Below are positions 22,864-31,920 of a DNA stretch of 64,000 nt, in pieces (the first letter of the stretch is position 1; each line of letters begins with the position of its first letter). The notes under the pieces were generated by a model. That model searched no databases. It was not told the DNA's origin and worked only from the letters and a program-made list of their open reading frames with translations. The DNA is taken from assembly GCA_963752565.1 (NCBI GenBank), contig CAVVZC010000013.1:186001-250000 (forward strand), read 5' to 3'. This DNA is from UBA11574 sp963752565. GTDB taxonomy: Bacteria; Desulfobacterota; Desulfobacteria; Desulfobacterales; UBA11574. Made by a program: the position numbers and the translations under genes.

Positions 22864-24966
22864 GTGTTATCATTATCAGCAATCCTATTTATGTTGGGTT
22901 TAGGGGCTTTGTGCGGAGGCGCCCTCAGTGCAGCGTCCAAAATATTTTATGTGTATGAAGATCCTCGTATCGCCATAGTGGAAGGATTGACCGCCAGCGC
23001 AAATTGCGGGGGTTGTGGATATGCCGGATGCGCAGCGGCGGCGGTGGCAGTGGTTGCCGGGGATGCGCTTCCCAGCGTTTGCATTGTGGCCGGTCCTGAG
23101 ACTGCCGCCAATATCGCAGCTGTCATGGGTATGGACCCCGGTACTGCCGAGATGCTGCTTTCTTACAACACCTGCACAGGCGGCGATCGCGCTGAAGAGA
23201 AGTATCATTATATGGGAATTAACAGTTGTCAGGCAATTGCCTCCCTTTCCGGCGGTCAGCGGGTATGCCCGGTCGGGTGCCTCGGTCTGGGTGATTGTGT
23301 CAGGGCCTGTGCTTTTGATGCCCTTAAAATCGGTCCTCATGGCTACCCTGTTGTCGATGAAATCAAATGTGTGGGATGTGGCGCCTGTGAGAAAGTCTGT
23401 CCCAAAGACATCATGGAAATTAAAACCATGTCTCAAAAGCTTCTGCATCTCAACCAGTATGATGATCGCATTGCGCCCTGCCAGCAGACCTGTCCGGCAG
23501 AGATTGATATCCCAAAATATATTTACCAAATCAAAACCGGAGATTACGAAGGCGCGGTGAATACCATCAGAGAGCGCAATCCGTTGCTGCTGGCATGTGG
23601 GCGGGTTTGTCCCCATCCGTGCGAAAATTATTGCCGTCGAGGGTTGGAAGATGAAGCGGTCTCCATTAACCAGTTGAAACGTTTTGCTGCTGATTATGAA
23701 ATGGATTCAGGCAAAAGACTGCCCGTCTCCTGCGCGCCGGATACCGGTAAAAAGGTTGCCGTCATCGGTGGCGGCCCTGCAGGTTTGAGCAATGCCTTCT
23801 TTTTACGCCGTCTCGGCCATGAGGTTACCATTTTTGACGCCATGCCGAAACTCGGCGGTATGATCCGTTATGGAATCCCTGAATACCGTCTCCCTAAAGA
23901 GGTTTTGGCATGGGAAATCCAGGGTATTCTCGATCTGGGCGTCGAACACAAACCCAACATGATGCTTGGCAGAGACTTTGATATCGGATCGTTGATAGCG
24001 GCCGGATTTGATGCTGTTTTCCTCGGAATCGGTGCCTGGAAAGATTACACCCTGCGTGCTGAAGGTGAGGATTTGGAAGGCTGCTACACAGGAATCAATT
24101 TTCTCTCCAATTTCGCGTTGTGGCAGCAGGAAAAGCCCCATGAAAAACGGCCGTTTGTGGGTAAAAAGTGCGTGGTGATCGGCGGCGGAAACACCGCCAT
24201 CGACTGCGTCCGCACCCTGGTTCGTTTAGGTGCTGATGAAGTATCCATCGTCTATCGCCGGACCCGGAAAGAAATGCCGGCCAACATGGTTGAAATCGAA
24301 GCTGCCGAACATGAAGGTATAAAATTCACATTTCTCGCTGCACCCACCCGTGCTCTCGGAGATGAGGAAGGCAAGGTCATCGGACTGGAATATTTGAAGA
24401 TGGAGCTTGGCGAACCGGATGCCAGCGGCAGACGCAGTCCGGTGCCCATTGAAGGTTCCGAAACCGTCATGGAAATCGACATGCTCATCACCGCCATCGG
24501 TCAGGGTCCGGATATCTTCTTTAAAGATGAAAGCAAGCGGCTCGACGAGGATCTGAAAGTTACCCGGTGGAATACCATTGACTCTGCTGATCCCATCGCC
24601 CTTCAGTCGAGCATACCTTATATTTTCACCGGCGGAGATGCCGCCACCGGAGCTGATCTCGTTGTTTCCGCCATCGGCGCCGGACGCAGAGCAGCCCGAT
24701 CCATTCACATGTATTTGACCGGTCAGGATGTCACACCTCCGGCAAAGACTTTGTTTACGAATCACATCCCTGTCTCCATTTTTGAATCGGTTCCTGGATT
24801 ATCAAAGTCGGCCAGAACAAAGATGCCTGAATTGCCGGTGGACGAACGGATTAAGTCCTTTGTCGAGGCAGACCTCGTCATCAGTGAAGAGGAGGCCCTG
24901 TTCGAATCGAACCGGTGCCTGCAGTGCTGCCTGATCTGTTATGACAATGACAAGGATGTTGCTTAA
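22864..24966 (+). CDS. rnfB: RnfB fused to a GltD-like NAD(P)H-dependent flavoprotein
   Basis: 700 residues; ordinary RnfB has about 190-330. Start is GTG 22864 after GGAGGATACG. Residues 1-190 are RnfB: membrane helix, CGGCGYAGC cluster motif with CTGG, then ferredoxin motifs CPVGCLGLGDCVRACAF and CVGCGACEKVCP. From about 195 comes a glutamate-synthase-small-subunit-like module: an N-terminal cluster domain (CQQTCPAEIDIPKYI, CGRVCPHPCENYCRRG), FAD fold VAVIGGGPAGL (about 298), NAD(P) fold CVVIGGGNTAIDC, and FTGGDAATGADLVVSAIGAG. A last CLQCCLIC follows. The extension would let the ferredoxin-input subunit also accept or donate NAD(P)H electrons, which is inference. The reading frame is continuous. 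Confidence 0.94.
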   Translation: MLSLSAILFMLGLGALCGGALSAASKIFYVYEDPRIAIVEGLTASANCGGCGYAGCAAAAVAVVAGDALPSVCIVAGPETAANIAAVMGMDPGTAEMLLSYNTCTGGDRAEEKYHYMGINSCQAIASLSGGQRVCPVGCLGLGDCVRACAFDALKIGPHGYPVVDEIKCVGCGACEKVCPKDIMEIKTMSQKLLHLNQYDDRIAPCQQTCPAEIDIPKYIYQIKTGDYEGAVNTIRERNPLLLACGRVCPHPCENYCRRGLEDEAVSINQLKRFAADYEMDSGKRLPVSCAPDTGKKVAVIGGGPAGLSNAFFLRRLGHEVTIFDAMPKLGGMIRYGIPEYRLPKEVLAWEIQGILDLGVEHKPNMMLGRDFDIGSLIAAGFDAVFLGIGAWKDYTLRAEGEDLEGCYTGINFLSNFALWQQEKPHEKRPFVGKKCVVIGGGNTAIDCVRTLVRLGADEVSIVYRRTRKEMPANMVEIEAAEHEGIKFTFLAAPTRALGDEEGKVIGLEYLKMELGEPDASGRRSPVPIEGSETVMEIDMLITAIGQGPDIFFKDESKRLDEDLKVTRWNTIDSADPIALQSSIPYIFTGGDAATGADLVVSAIGAGRRAARSIHMYLTGQDVTPPAKTLFTNHIPVSIFESVPGLSKSARTKMPELPVDERIKSFVEADLVISEEEALFESNRCLQCCLICYDNDKDVA

Positions 24967-25028
24967 ATTCTAAACGATCACAAACAAATTTAGCTCCTTT
25001 GGGGTTAGATGCCTCTACTTGAGTTAGG

Positions 25029-25175
25029 TAGTGTCTATCCAGAAATGAGATATTTTGTTCAAGATCGAGGCATGCGAAAAAATTAACCACAAGCATATAG
25101 TTGATATTTTCAGAGGATTAATTTTTGAGCATAACGAAGATATTGGGCAAAATAGCCATTTATAGATAGACACTA
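25029..25175. mobile_element. MITE-like element with TAGTGTCTATC inverted repeats
   Basis: TAGTGTCTATCcagAAATG at the left and, on the opposite strand at the right, TAGTGTCTATCtatAAATGG. The 147-bp interior has no coding capacity. Such ends suit a non-autonomous insertion-sequence derivative. No matching transposase is in the window. Confidence 0.6.
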
Positions 25176-25212
25176 GGTCATACTTAACTGCCTGCCATTC
25201 TATAAACATGCC

Positions 25213-25743
25213 ATGACAAAAGTCGTTAACATTCAAGCCTATCGAGCCAAAGTACTGCAACAGCGGACATTTGGGCATTGGGAAAAACGCTTTGAAGAAT
25301 CATATAACCTCAAAACCCGTTTGTCAGATCTTTCAGACAAAACGCTTTATTTCCTTGCCCAGCCCGGAGAAAACAGCTCCATTGCCTATTATGAACTCAT
25401 CATGGGAATCCTCGATTTCGGACCGGCCACAAAATTCAATTACCTTCCAAACAGAGAGCAAATGCGGGTTGTGGACATTCATCTCTTTTTAGCCGATCAG
25501 GTGCGGTTTGAAGTTATGCGCCGATTGAAATGGCTCATTCATCTCCCCTGTGAAAAATACAATCTTTTAGAATTGGTTCAGAACTTTCACAAGATCAAGC
25601 CCGCATGCAAAGAAAGCCCCCCCGAACTGGCTGCATCACATCCGGACAACATCTCCTACCAGCAGCTTTCCAACGGCGATAAGGAGGTCTTTATTCGTCG
25701 TATGCTGCGAGATGCAATCGAAGCGTTTAAAGACCGCTTATAG
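25213..25743 (+). CDS. Hypothetical soluble protein
   Basis: 176 residues beginning MTKVVNIQAYRAKVLQQRTF. Mainly helical, without signal peptide or membrane segment. NSSIAYYELIMGILDFG and VDIHLFLADQVRFEVMRRL look conserved-protein-like rather than random. The start has only a weak ribosome-binding site. It is bracketed by two MITE-like elements. I do not recognise the family. Confidence 0.65.
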   Translation: MTKVVNIQAYRAKVLQQRTFGHWEKRFEESYNLKTRLSDLSDKTLYFLAQPGENSSIAYYELIMGILDFGPATKFNYLPNREQMRVVDIHLFLADQVRFEVMRRLKWLIHLPCEKYNLLELVQNFHKIKPACKESPPELAASHPDNISYQQLSNGDKEVFIRRMLRDAIEAFKDRL

Positions 25744-25776
25744 CAGTTCCTCAAAAAAGAGGCCGAACTTGAACAC

Positions 25777-25925
25777 TACAAGCTATCTCAAAAATGCAGA
25801 TTACGTTCAAGGACAAGGCGCGAGTCGATGAAAAAGCGGAGCATACATGAAAGAGTATGTGAGCATTTTGAAGAGGCTCGCAACACCGTAATTGGGCGTT
25901 AGATGTACTCTTGAGATGGCTTGTA
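25777..25925. mobile_element. MITE-like element overlapping the 3' end of the SDR gene
   Basis: TACAAGCTATCTCAAAAATGC at the left pairs with the reverse complement of the right end, TACAAGCCATCTCAAGAGTAC. The interior holds GGCGCGAGTCGATGAAAAAG and GAAGAGGCTCGCAAC, no ORF. The right end runs into the SDR gene and supplies its last codons and stop. Confidence 0.6.
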
Positions 25926-26723
25926 ATTTTTCCCGAAGGCTCTTAGTGCGGGTTTGGCAATACGTGGATCATCGTAATCGAAAAATTGACCGCTGAATTC
26001 TACGGGTGCATGAAGTGCCAACCAGGCAATGGACCGGCCGGGAATCTCTGGAGGCTCAAGTTTCCCGTTTTCTTTAAGCTGCCGGTAATATGCCAGTTGT
26101 TCGTCCGACATGGCATTCAAGCCTTCATTTCGAATTGTTGCCTGCATGTCTGTGTCAACAACACCCGGCCGAACCGTCACGGCGGTCAATTCAGGCTCTT
26201 CCTCAGCCAGCACCCGTGTAAAATGATTCAAGGCTGCTTTGGCAGCGCAATATGCGCTGACATTTTCCAGCACTCGATTCGCTGCGCCGCTGCTCACATT
26301 TACAATCCGTCCGTTCTGACTTCGCAAAGAAGATATTGCGGCCTGAATCATATAAAATGGTCCCAAAAGATTCACTTCAATATTATACCGCCAGTTGTCC
26401 GGTTCTGTCTGAGCAATGGATGAAATGGGTTGGATAATGCCGGCATTGTTCACCAAGGCATCAATCCGACCAAATCTGTCCAGCGTCAGTTCAACAGCAC
26501 TGCGGCAGGCATCTGAGCTGGAAACATCTGCCGTGAATACCAGGGGTTTCCCCCCTAATGAACGAATCTCTCCTGCAACATCTTTGAGTCTGTTTTCGGA
26601 TCTGGAAATGAGGGTAATCGCCGCTCGGGCTTTTGCCAACCAGCGCGCTACAGCCGCGCCCAATCCTCTTGAAGCACCGGTAACAATCACCACAGGCATA
26701 TTTGTGTGTGTCATTCTTTTCAT
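25899..26723 (-). CDS. Short-chain dehydrogenase/reductase
   Basis: 274 residues. TGASRGLGAAVA is the Rossmann loop, VNNAGIIQP the NAG strand, VNVSSGAA holds the catalytic Ser and SAYCAAKAALNHF the YxxxK pair. RPGVVDTDMQ follows. The best overall fit is the fungal/bacterial (R)-benzil-reductase-like classical SDR group; substrate unknown. Its ATG overlaps the stop of the upstream RluD-type gene by four bases (ATGA), so the two are translationally coupled. The last eight codons (KPSQEYI and stop) come from the MITE-like element at 25777-25925. Confidence 0.9.
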   Translation of the reverse strand: MKRMTHTNMPVVIVTGASRGLGAAVARWLAKARAAITLISRSENRLKDVAGEIRSLGGKPLVFTADVSSSDACRSAVELTLDRFGRIDALVNNAGIIQPISSIAQTEPDNWRYNIEVNLLGPFYMIQAAISSLRSQNGRIVNVSSGAANRVLENVSAYCAAKAALNHFTRVLAEEEPELTAVTVRPGVVDTDMQATIRNEGLNAMSDEQLAYYRQLKENGKLEPPEIPGRSIAWLALHAPVEFSGQFFDYDDPRIAKPALRAFGKNYKPSQEYI

Positions 26724-27685
26724 CTCTCTGTAAAAGTTTGACGTAAGGCTGTTATCACAGCCTGCATATCAGGCGGTATCGGTGCTTCAAAAGAAACCAT
26801 CGCTTCTGTCACCGGGTGAGTTATCACAATACGCCACGCATGGAGCATCTGTCTTGTCACCGATCCGAATAGATTTTTACCGTAAGTAACATTTTTCCCT
26901 GTTTTACGGGGGCCATAAACATTATCGCCCATAACCGGATGCTTGATGGCAGCACAGTGAACCCGAATTTGATGCGTCCGGCCAGTTTTCAGATTAACCT
27001 CGATGAGGCTTGCCAATTCAAAACGTTCTCTGATTTGCCACGTTGTCTCGGCAACGCGACTTTTTCTGCTGTTTGTCGACATTTTTTTCCGGTCTACAGG
27101 ATGCCGGCCGATGGAAAGTGAAACCGATCCTGAGTCCGATTCCATTTTACCATAAACAAGGGCCAGGTACTGCTTTTTGACCTGTCTCGACTTAAACTGT
27201 TTTGACAGGTGATGGTGTGCCCTATCATTTTTAGCCACCACCAGCACACCGGATGTATCCTTGTCGAGTCTATGCACAATACCAGGACGCAACGCGCCTC
27301 CGATACCTTCGAGCTTCGGGCAATGATAAAGGAGAGCATTCACCAGGGTTCCGCTGTGATGCCCCGGTGCAGGGTGGACCACCAGCCCGGGTTGTTTATT
27401 GATAACGATAATATCATCGTCTTCATGCAGGATCTCGATGGGAATCGGCTCCGGTTTGGATAGGACAGGCGTTGGGGGTGGTATACAGCCGCAGATCTCA
27501 TCCCCAGCCTTTATTCGATAACCGGGCTTTCTGACCATACCCTGAACCCGAATGGTCCCATTACGGATCAGGTGGGTTGCAACAGAACGGGAACAATCAG
27601 AAATGCAAGAAGCGATGTATAGATCAAGACGCTTGCCGGAATCGGGTGGTTCAACAAGAATTGTAAAGGCACTCTGGTCGTGCAT
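26720..27685 (-). CDS. rluD: RluD-family 23S rRNA pseudouridine synthase
   Basis: 321 residues: an S4 domain (GKRLDLYIASCISDCSRSVA, NGTIRVQGMV), then the RluA/RluD catalytic domain with HRLDKDTSGVLVVAKND (catalytic Asp), VVHPAPGHHSGTLVNALL and KTGRTHQIRVHCA. It probably makes pseudouridines in helix 69 of 23S rRNA; the exact target among RluA-type enzymes is inferred from the S4 domain and size. The SDR gene follows with a four-base overlap, and carD lies upstream. Confidence 0.9.
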   Translation of the reverse strand: MHDQSAFTILVEPPDSGKRLDLYIASCISDCSRSVATHLIRNGTIRVQGMVRKPGYRIKAGDEICGCIPPPTPVLSKPEPIPIEILHEDDDIIVINKQPGLVVHPAPGHHSGTLVNALLYHCPKLEGIGGALRPGIVHRLDKDTSGVLVVAKNDRAHHHLSKQFKSRQVKKQYLALVYGKMESDSGSVSLSIGRHPVDRKKMSTNSRKSRVAETTWQIRERFELASLIEVNLKTGRTHQIRVHCAAIKHPVMGDNVYGPRKTGKNVTYGKNLFGSVTRQMLHAWRIVITHPVTEAMVSFEAPIPPDMQAVITALRQTFTER

Positions 27686-27701
27686 GTTCTAAAAAGGCGG
27701 G

Positions 27702-28283
27702 TTATTTGTCGGGAGTATCGGCATTGTCCGTGCTCTCGGAATCTTTAGGAGGAAAAAGAATTTCCATTTCAGAGATAATCGTCCTTTCATCCGTATTACT
27801 GGCAGTGGAAAGTTCCATAACAAGCAAGGTTTGGGCGGTATCATAAAGTTTGCGTTCACCAAAGGATAGATCTTTTGTCAATTTCAGCAGGGAAAGATCC
27901 CTGTAAACCTCAGCCACATCATAAAGGGAACCGGTCTTAAGCTTATCCATGTATTCTCTGTATCGGCGATTCCAGGTCTGGGTTTCAGAAGCTGAACGCT
28001 CCCTTTTTTTCATGACTTCGTAAATTTTAGGTATCTCTTTTTCATCAATGACGTCTCTTAGCCCGACCTGTTCAACATTCCAGGTCGGAATCATGATCGT
28101 CATTTCGTTTTCAATAATTCTCATCATATAAAAATCATGTTCTTCACCGTTGACGACTCTGGTTTCAATGGCATTAATCCTTCCGACACCATGAGCAGGA
28201 TAAACCGCAAGGTCCCCCACTTTAAATTCCCGTATATCTTGTTTGGGTGTTGCTGTTTCTTCTTTATCGTTTTTCTTCGTCAT
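27702..28283 (-). CDS. CarD-family transcriptional regulator
   Basis: 193 residues starting MTKKNDKEE. An acidic/polar leader precedes the CarD/TRCF RNA-polymerase-interacting Tudor-like domain (FKVGDLAVYPAHGVGRIN, MIPTWNVEQVGLR). The C-terminal helical DNA-binding part is RRYREYMDKLKTGSLYDVAEV and ELSTASNTDERTIIS. CarD binds the RNA polymerase beta subunit and stabilises open complexes, often at rRNA promoters. ATG 28283 is preferred over an in-frame TTG at 28316. Confidence 0.92.
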   Translation of the reverse strand: MTKKNDKEETATPKQDIREFKVGDLAVYPAHGVGRINAIETRVVNGEEHDFYMMRIIENEMTIMIPTWNVEQVGLRDVIDEKEIPKIYEVMKKRERSASETQTWNRRYREYMDKLKTGSLYDVAEVYRDLSLLKLTKDLSFGERKLYDTAQTLLVMELSTASNTDERTIISEMEILFPPKDSESTDNADTPDK

Positions 28284-28411
28284 TATTAACACCGGTTTTT
28301 TTAAACCTGAAAACAATCTTCTCCGACAAATCGGAAATTACGCTATACGCTCCAACAATCTTTTTGAATGTATACCATACAATGAATAAACAATCAACCA
28401 GCTAATATAAT

Positions 28412-28450
28412 AAAAAAGGATCGGCGCTTTATTACACCGATCCTTTTTTA
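28412..28450 (-). terminator. Rho-independent terminator after hppA
   Basis: AAAAAAGGATCGG, a 13-base loop, then CCGATCCTTTTTT: a symmetric stem with A and T tracts, 28 bases beyond the hppA stop codon on the minus strand. It may also stop plus-strand transcripts. Confidence 0.85.
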
Positions 28451-28477
28451 TTTGTATCTGTTTTTATGAACGTTGCA

Positions 28478-30493
28478 TTACAGCAAGAAAGGTACCATCA
28501 GCAGTGCAACAACATTCAAGATCTTGATCATCGGGTTGATGGCCGGACCTGCGGTATCCTTGTAAGGATCGCCAACCGTGTCACCGGTAACCGCCGCATG
28601 ATGGGCATCGCTTCCTTTGCCGCCCAAGTGGCCGTCTTCAATGTATTTCTTGGCATTGTCCCAGGCAGCCCCGCCGGTGGTCATGGAAATGGCAAGAAAA
28701 ACACCGGTAACGATACTTCCGATCAAAAGTCCGCCCAGAGCCACCTTGCCCAGCAACAGTCCGACGACAACGGGCATCACAACCGGCAGAAGTGCGGGAA
28801 CGATCATTTCTCTTAGGGCAAACTTGGTGACGATGTCAACACAGGCTGCATAATCGGGTTTAGCAGTGCCTTCCATGATGCCCGGAATTTCGCGGAACTG
28901 TCGGCGCACCTCTTCAACCACGGCCCCACCGGCCTCTCCCACCGCTTTCATGGCCATAGAAGCAAACAGGTACGGCAAAAGCCCACCGATAAAAAGGCCG
29001 ATGATCACGTTGACATCGGACAGGTCGAATCTCAAGGCAACAGCACCCTCTTTGGCGTGCAGGGCAAATTCCTGTACATAGGCTGCAAACAGAACCAGAG
29101 CCGCCAGACCGGCAGAACCGATGGCATACCCTTTGGTCACCGCTTTGGTGGTATTTCCCACGGCATCCAACGGATCGGTCACGGCCCGAACGCTCTCATC
29201 CATTTCCGCCATCTCGGCAATTCCACCGGCATTGTCGGTAATCGGCCCGTAAGCGTCAATGGCAATCACCATTCCGGTCATGGAAAGCATGGACATGGCT
29301 GCCATGGCAATTCCGTATAGGCCGGCAAAGTGATGCGACAGATAAATCGCCAGGCAGATGGCAAGAACCGGAGCAGCCGTGGCCTGCATGCTCACCCCAA
29401 GACCGGCAATGATATTTGTGCCGTGACCGGTGGTAGATGCCTGTGCAATCTGTTTAACCGGCGAATAAATGCCTGTATAGTATTCGGTTATGATAACAAT
29501 GACAACGGTAAGAATAAGTCCGATAAGTGTGCAATAGTAAATATCCATGGTAGAAATATCGCCCAGGCCGCCCATGAACTTTTTGGAGGCATAAAAGAAC
29601 GCAATGGCCGCTATGATGGCAGCACCGAACATCCCCTTATACAATGCACCCATGATATATCCGCCGCTTCCGAGTCTCACAAAGAAAACAGCGATCATGG
29701 AAGCGACGATTGAGATAGCACCGAGCACCAGCGGGAATTCTACTGCCATGGGGTTTTTCGGGAAAAGAAGATGACCGATCAGCATGGCGGCAACCGCCGT
29801 AACTGCATAGGTCTCAAAAAGGTCGGCGGCCATACCGGCGCAGTCACCCACATTGTCTCCAACATTATCGGCAATCGTAGCCGGGTTTCTGGGGTCGTCT
29901 TCAGGGATACCGGCCTCAACCTTACCGACCAGGTCTGCGCCGACATCGGCGCCCTTTGTGAAGATGCCGCCGCCCAGCCGTGCAAAAATCGAAATCAGGC
30001 TGCCGCCAAAACCGAGGGCAACCAGGGCAATAATGTCATGGGTTACGGTATAGTACCCGGCTACGGATGTTAGTGCCAGGCCGGCCACTATCATACCGGT
30101 AACAGCACCGCCTTTAAATGCCATAGAAAGTCCGGCCCCAAGCCCTTTTCTTGCAGCCTCTGCTGTTCTGACATTGGCGATTACCGACACCCGCATACCG
30201 ATATACCCTGCAATAAATGATGCCGTTGCACCGATCAGAAATCCAATGGCGGTCTTTGCCCCTAGCGTGACAAAGATGATACCAAAAATAATGATACCGG
30301 CAATACCCATACTTTTGAGCTGGCGGTTCAGATATGCAATTGCGCCTTCTTTGATTGCACCGGCAATTTCCTGCATCTTTTCATTTCCGGCAGGCGCTTT
30401 TTTGACAACTCCGGCCAGCATAATCGCAAAAAGTACTCCCACAGCGCCGACCAGCGTGCAAAACAACGGTAAATTGTTTAATACAGATTCCAT
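28478..30493 (-). CDS. hppA: Membrane-bound proton-pumping pyrophosphatase
   Basis: 671 residues with about 16 membrane helices. Active-site signatures are GGGIFTKGADVGADLVGKVE and DNVGDNVGDCAGMAADLFE. GNTTKAVTKGYAIGSA has Lys where K+-dependent enzymes have Ala, so the enzyme should be K+-independent and H+-pumping. It recovers energy from the pyrophosphate released by sulfate activation, which suits a sulfate reducer. GGAGGAAAA precedes the ATG. It is single and ends at a strong terminator. Confidence 0.96.
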   Translation of the reverse strand: MESVLNNLPLFCTLVGAVGVLFAIMLAGVVKKAPAGNEKMQEIAGAIKEGAIAYLNRQLKSMGIAGIIIFGIIFVTLGAKTAIGFLIGATASFIAGYIGMRVSVIANVRTAEAARKGLGAGLSMAFKGGAVTGMIVAGLALTSVAGYYTVTHDIIALVALGFGGSLISIFARLGGGIFTKGADVGADLVGKVEAGIPEDDPRNPATIADNVGDNVGDCAGMAADLFETYAVTAVAAMLIGHLLFPKNPMAVEFPLVLGAISIVASMIAVFFVRLGSGGYIMGALYKGMFGAAIIAAIAFFYASKKFMGGLGDISTMDIYYCTLIGLILTVVIVIITEYYTGIYSPVKQIAQASTTGHGTNIIAGLGVSMQATAAPVLAICLAIYLSHHFAGLYGIAMAAMSMLSMTGMVIAIDAYGPITDNAGGIAEMAEMDESVRAVTDPLDAVGNTTKAVTKGYAIGSAGLAALVLFAAYVQEFALHAKEGAVALRFDLSDVNVIIGLFIGGLLPYLFASMAMKAVGEAGGAVVEEVRRQFREIPGIMEGTAKPDYAACVDIVTKFALREMIVPALLPVVMPVVVGLLLGKVALGGLLIGSIVTGVFLAISMTTGGAAWDNAKKYIEDGHLGGKGSDAHHAAVTGDTVGDPYKDTAGPAINPMIKILNVVALLMVPFLL

Positions 30494-30513
30494 TTTTCCT
30501 CCATCTGAAATAT

Positions 30514-31110
30514 TTAGCTTAAAATTACTATTCTTCTATTATTGAATCTGTTCATCCCTTCCTTTGTACCTTTACAAAGGATAGCAACAACAGCATCCCG
30601 GGCCGCGGTAATGATCTGGCTTAAAACCTTTTTTTCTTCTAAAGTAAATTTGCCCAAAACATAATCAGCAGCATTTCCACCGACCTCAGGTCGCCCGACG
30701 CCGATGCGAAGACGTACAAAATCACCTCCGCCAAAGGCATCTATTATTGATCTTACACCTTTGTGTCCCCCATCCCCTCCTTTCTCTTTTATTTTTAATC
30801 TTCCAAAAGCAAGGTCGATGTCGTCATGAACGACCAACATGTCCTTGCATAATATCCTAAAATATCTTGCAATGTTCTGAACCTGGGGCCCGCTTCTGTT
30901 CATATAAGCCACGGGTTTTGCAAGTATAACCTTAACATCATTTACCGATCCAATGCCGAATCGGGTATCAAACTTTTGTTTTTCAAGGGCAATAGAGAAA
31001 GCGTCTGAAACTTTATCCACAACCATAAAACCGGCATTGTGACGTGTTTTGGAATAGGCTTCACCGGGATTTCCCAGTCCAACCACCAAGCGTAATCGTC
31101 TTTGCGGCAT
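30514..31110 (-). CDS. pth: Peptidyl-tRNA hydrolase
   Basis: 198 residues. LVVGLGNPGEAYSKTRHNAGF carries the active-site His and Asn. VHDDIDLAFGRLKIKEKGG and GHKGVRSIIDAFGG follow. It releases tRNA from peptidyl-tRNAs that drop off the ribosome. It lies 18 bases after rplY in the common rplY-pth pair. Confidence 0.96.
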   Translation of the reverse strand: MPQRRLRLVVGLGNPGEAYSKTRHNAGFMVVDKVSDAFSIALEKQKFDTRFGIGSVNDVKVILAKPVAYMNRSGPQVQNIARYFRILCKDMLVVHDDIDLAFGRLKIKEKGGDGGHKGVRSIIDAFGGGDFVRLRIGVGRPEVGGNAADYVLGKFTLEEKKVLSQIITAARDAVVAILCKGTKEGMNRFNNRRIVILS

Positions 31111-31128
31111 AAATAATACCTGTAAAAA

Positions 31129-31794
31129 CTATTCTTCGCCACCAGCTTCAGGTGTTTCTCCATCTTCTTTTTCAGCTTCTTCCCCTTCGACCTCCTCTTC
31201 CTCTTCCGGTTCTTCTTCTTCTTCTTCAAGCTTCGGACTGAGCATGGTTACCACTGTATAGTTATCATCTTCTAAAATCTCAATTTCACCTTCTAAAGAA
31301 ATTTTCCCAACATGGATGGAATCTCCGATATCAAGATCGCTAACATCAATCTCAATGGACTCAGGCACTTCTAAGGGTAGACATTCCACTTCGAGTTCGC
31401 GCCTTATGATCTGAAGGACACCGCCAAGCTCCACACCTTTTGCAATTCCTGTTGTTACAACAGGAATTTTAGCTGTGATCTTTTGATCCATTTTGATTTC
31501 ATAGAAGTCGATGTGTATGAAATTTCGGGAAACCGGGTGGGTCTGAAGCTCCTTTATCATTGCAGGCATGGTCAGTGTTTCACCGTTCTTTTGAATAACA
31601 AGGTTCAAAACAACCTGGCCTATTCCGCCTTTCTTAAAAAGCAGATCGAGATCATTTTTGTTCACAGAAAGCAAAACAGCTTCTGTTTTCGGGCCGTAAA
31701 GCACGGCAGGAATCTGTCCTGACATTCTGAGTCTTCGTGCAGGACCATTACCGGTTGTGGTCCTTATTTTTGTTTTAAGCTCTATTAAATCCAA
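31129..31794 (-). CDS. rplY: Ribosomal protein bL25, CTC-type with acidic tail
   Basis: 221 residues. The N-terminal L25 domain (LIELKTKIRTTTGNGPARRL, QIPAVLYGP) binds 5S rRNA, followed by the CTC/TL5 C-terminal beta domain (SIEIDVSDLDIGDSIHVG). The last 40 residues are almost entirely Glu (EEEEEEPEEEEEVEGEEA). The start codon appears to be TTG 31794 with AGGAGG 11 bases upstream, since no in-frame ATG fits. pth follows closely. Confidence 0.94.
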   Translation of the reverse strand: MDLIELKTKIRTTTGNGPARRLRMSGQIPAVLYGPKTEAVLLSVNKNDLDLLFKKGGIGQVVLNLVIQKNGETLTMPAMIKELQTHPVSRNFIHIDFYEIKMDQKITAKIPVVTTGIAKGVELGGVLQIIRRELEVECLPLEVPESIEIDVSDLDIGDSIHVGKISLEGEIEILEDDNYTVVTMLSPKLEEEEEEPEEEEEVEGEEAEKEDGETPEAGGEE

Positions 31795-31868
31795 AATATA
31801 TCATCCTCCTTAAAAAAAACTTTTACCTAAAATGAGCGATTGTCGATTTTAGCAATGTATATTTATCT

Positions 31869-31920
31869 ATAATTATTAATTTTTTAACCCTGTCACTATT
31901 TGAAACGCTAAGTTTAGGCT
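31869..31920 (-). repeat. Stop-codon-adjacent repeat, copy 1 (after prs)
   Basis: On the minus strand immediately after the prs stop: AGCCTAAACTTAGCGTTTC, AAATAGTGACAGGGTTA, then an A/T-rich tail. Copies 2 and 3 follow the metG and pilY1-like stops. Confidence 0.65.

Noticed and set aside
22900..23616. 238-codon minus-strand ORF opposite rnfB
   Set aside because: Antisense shadow of the Fe-S domain; no motif and no ribosome-binding site.
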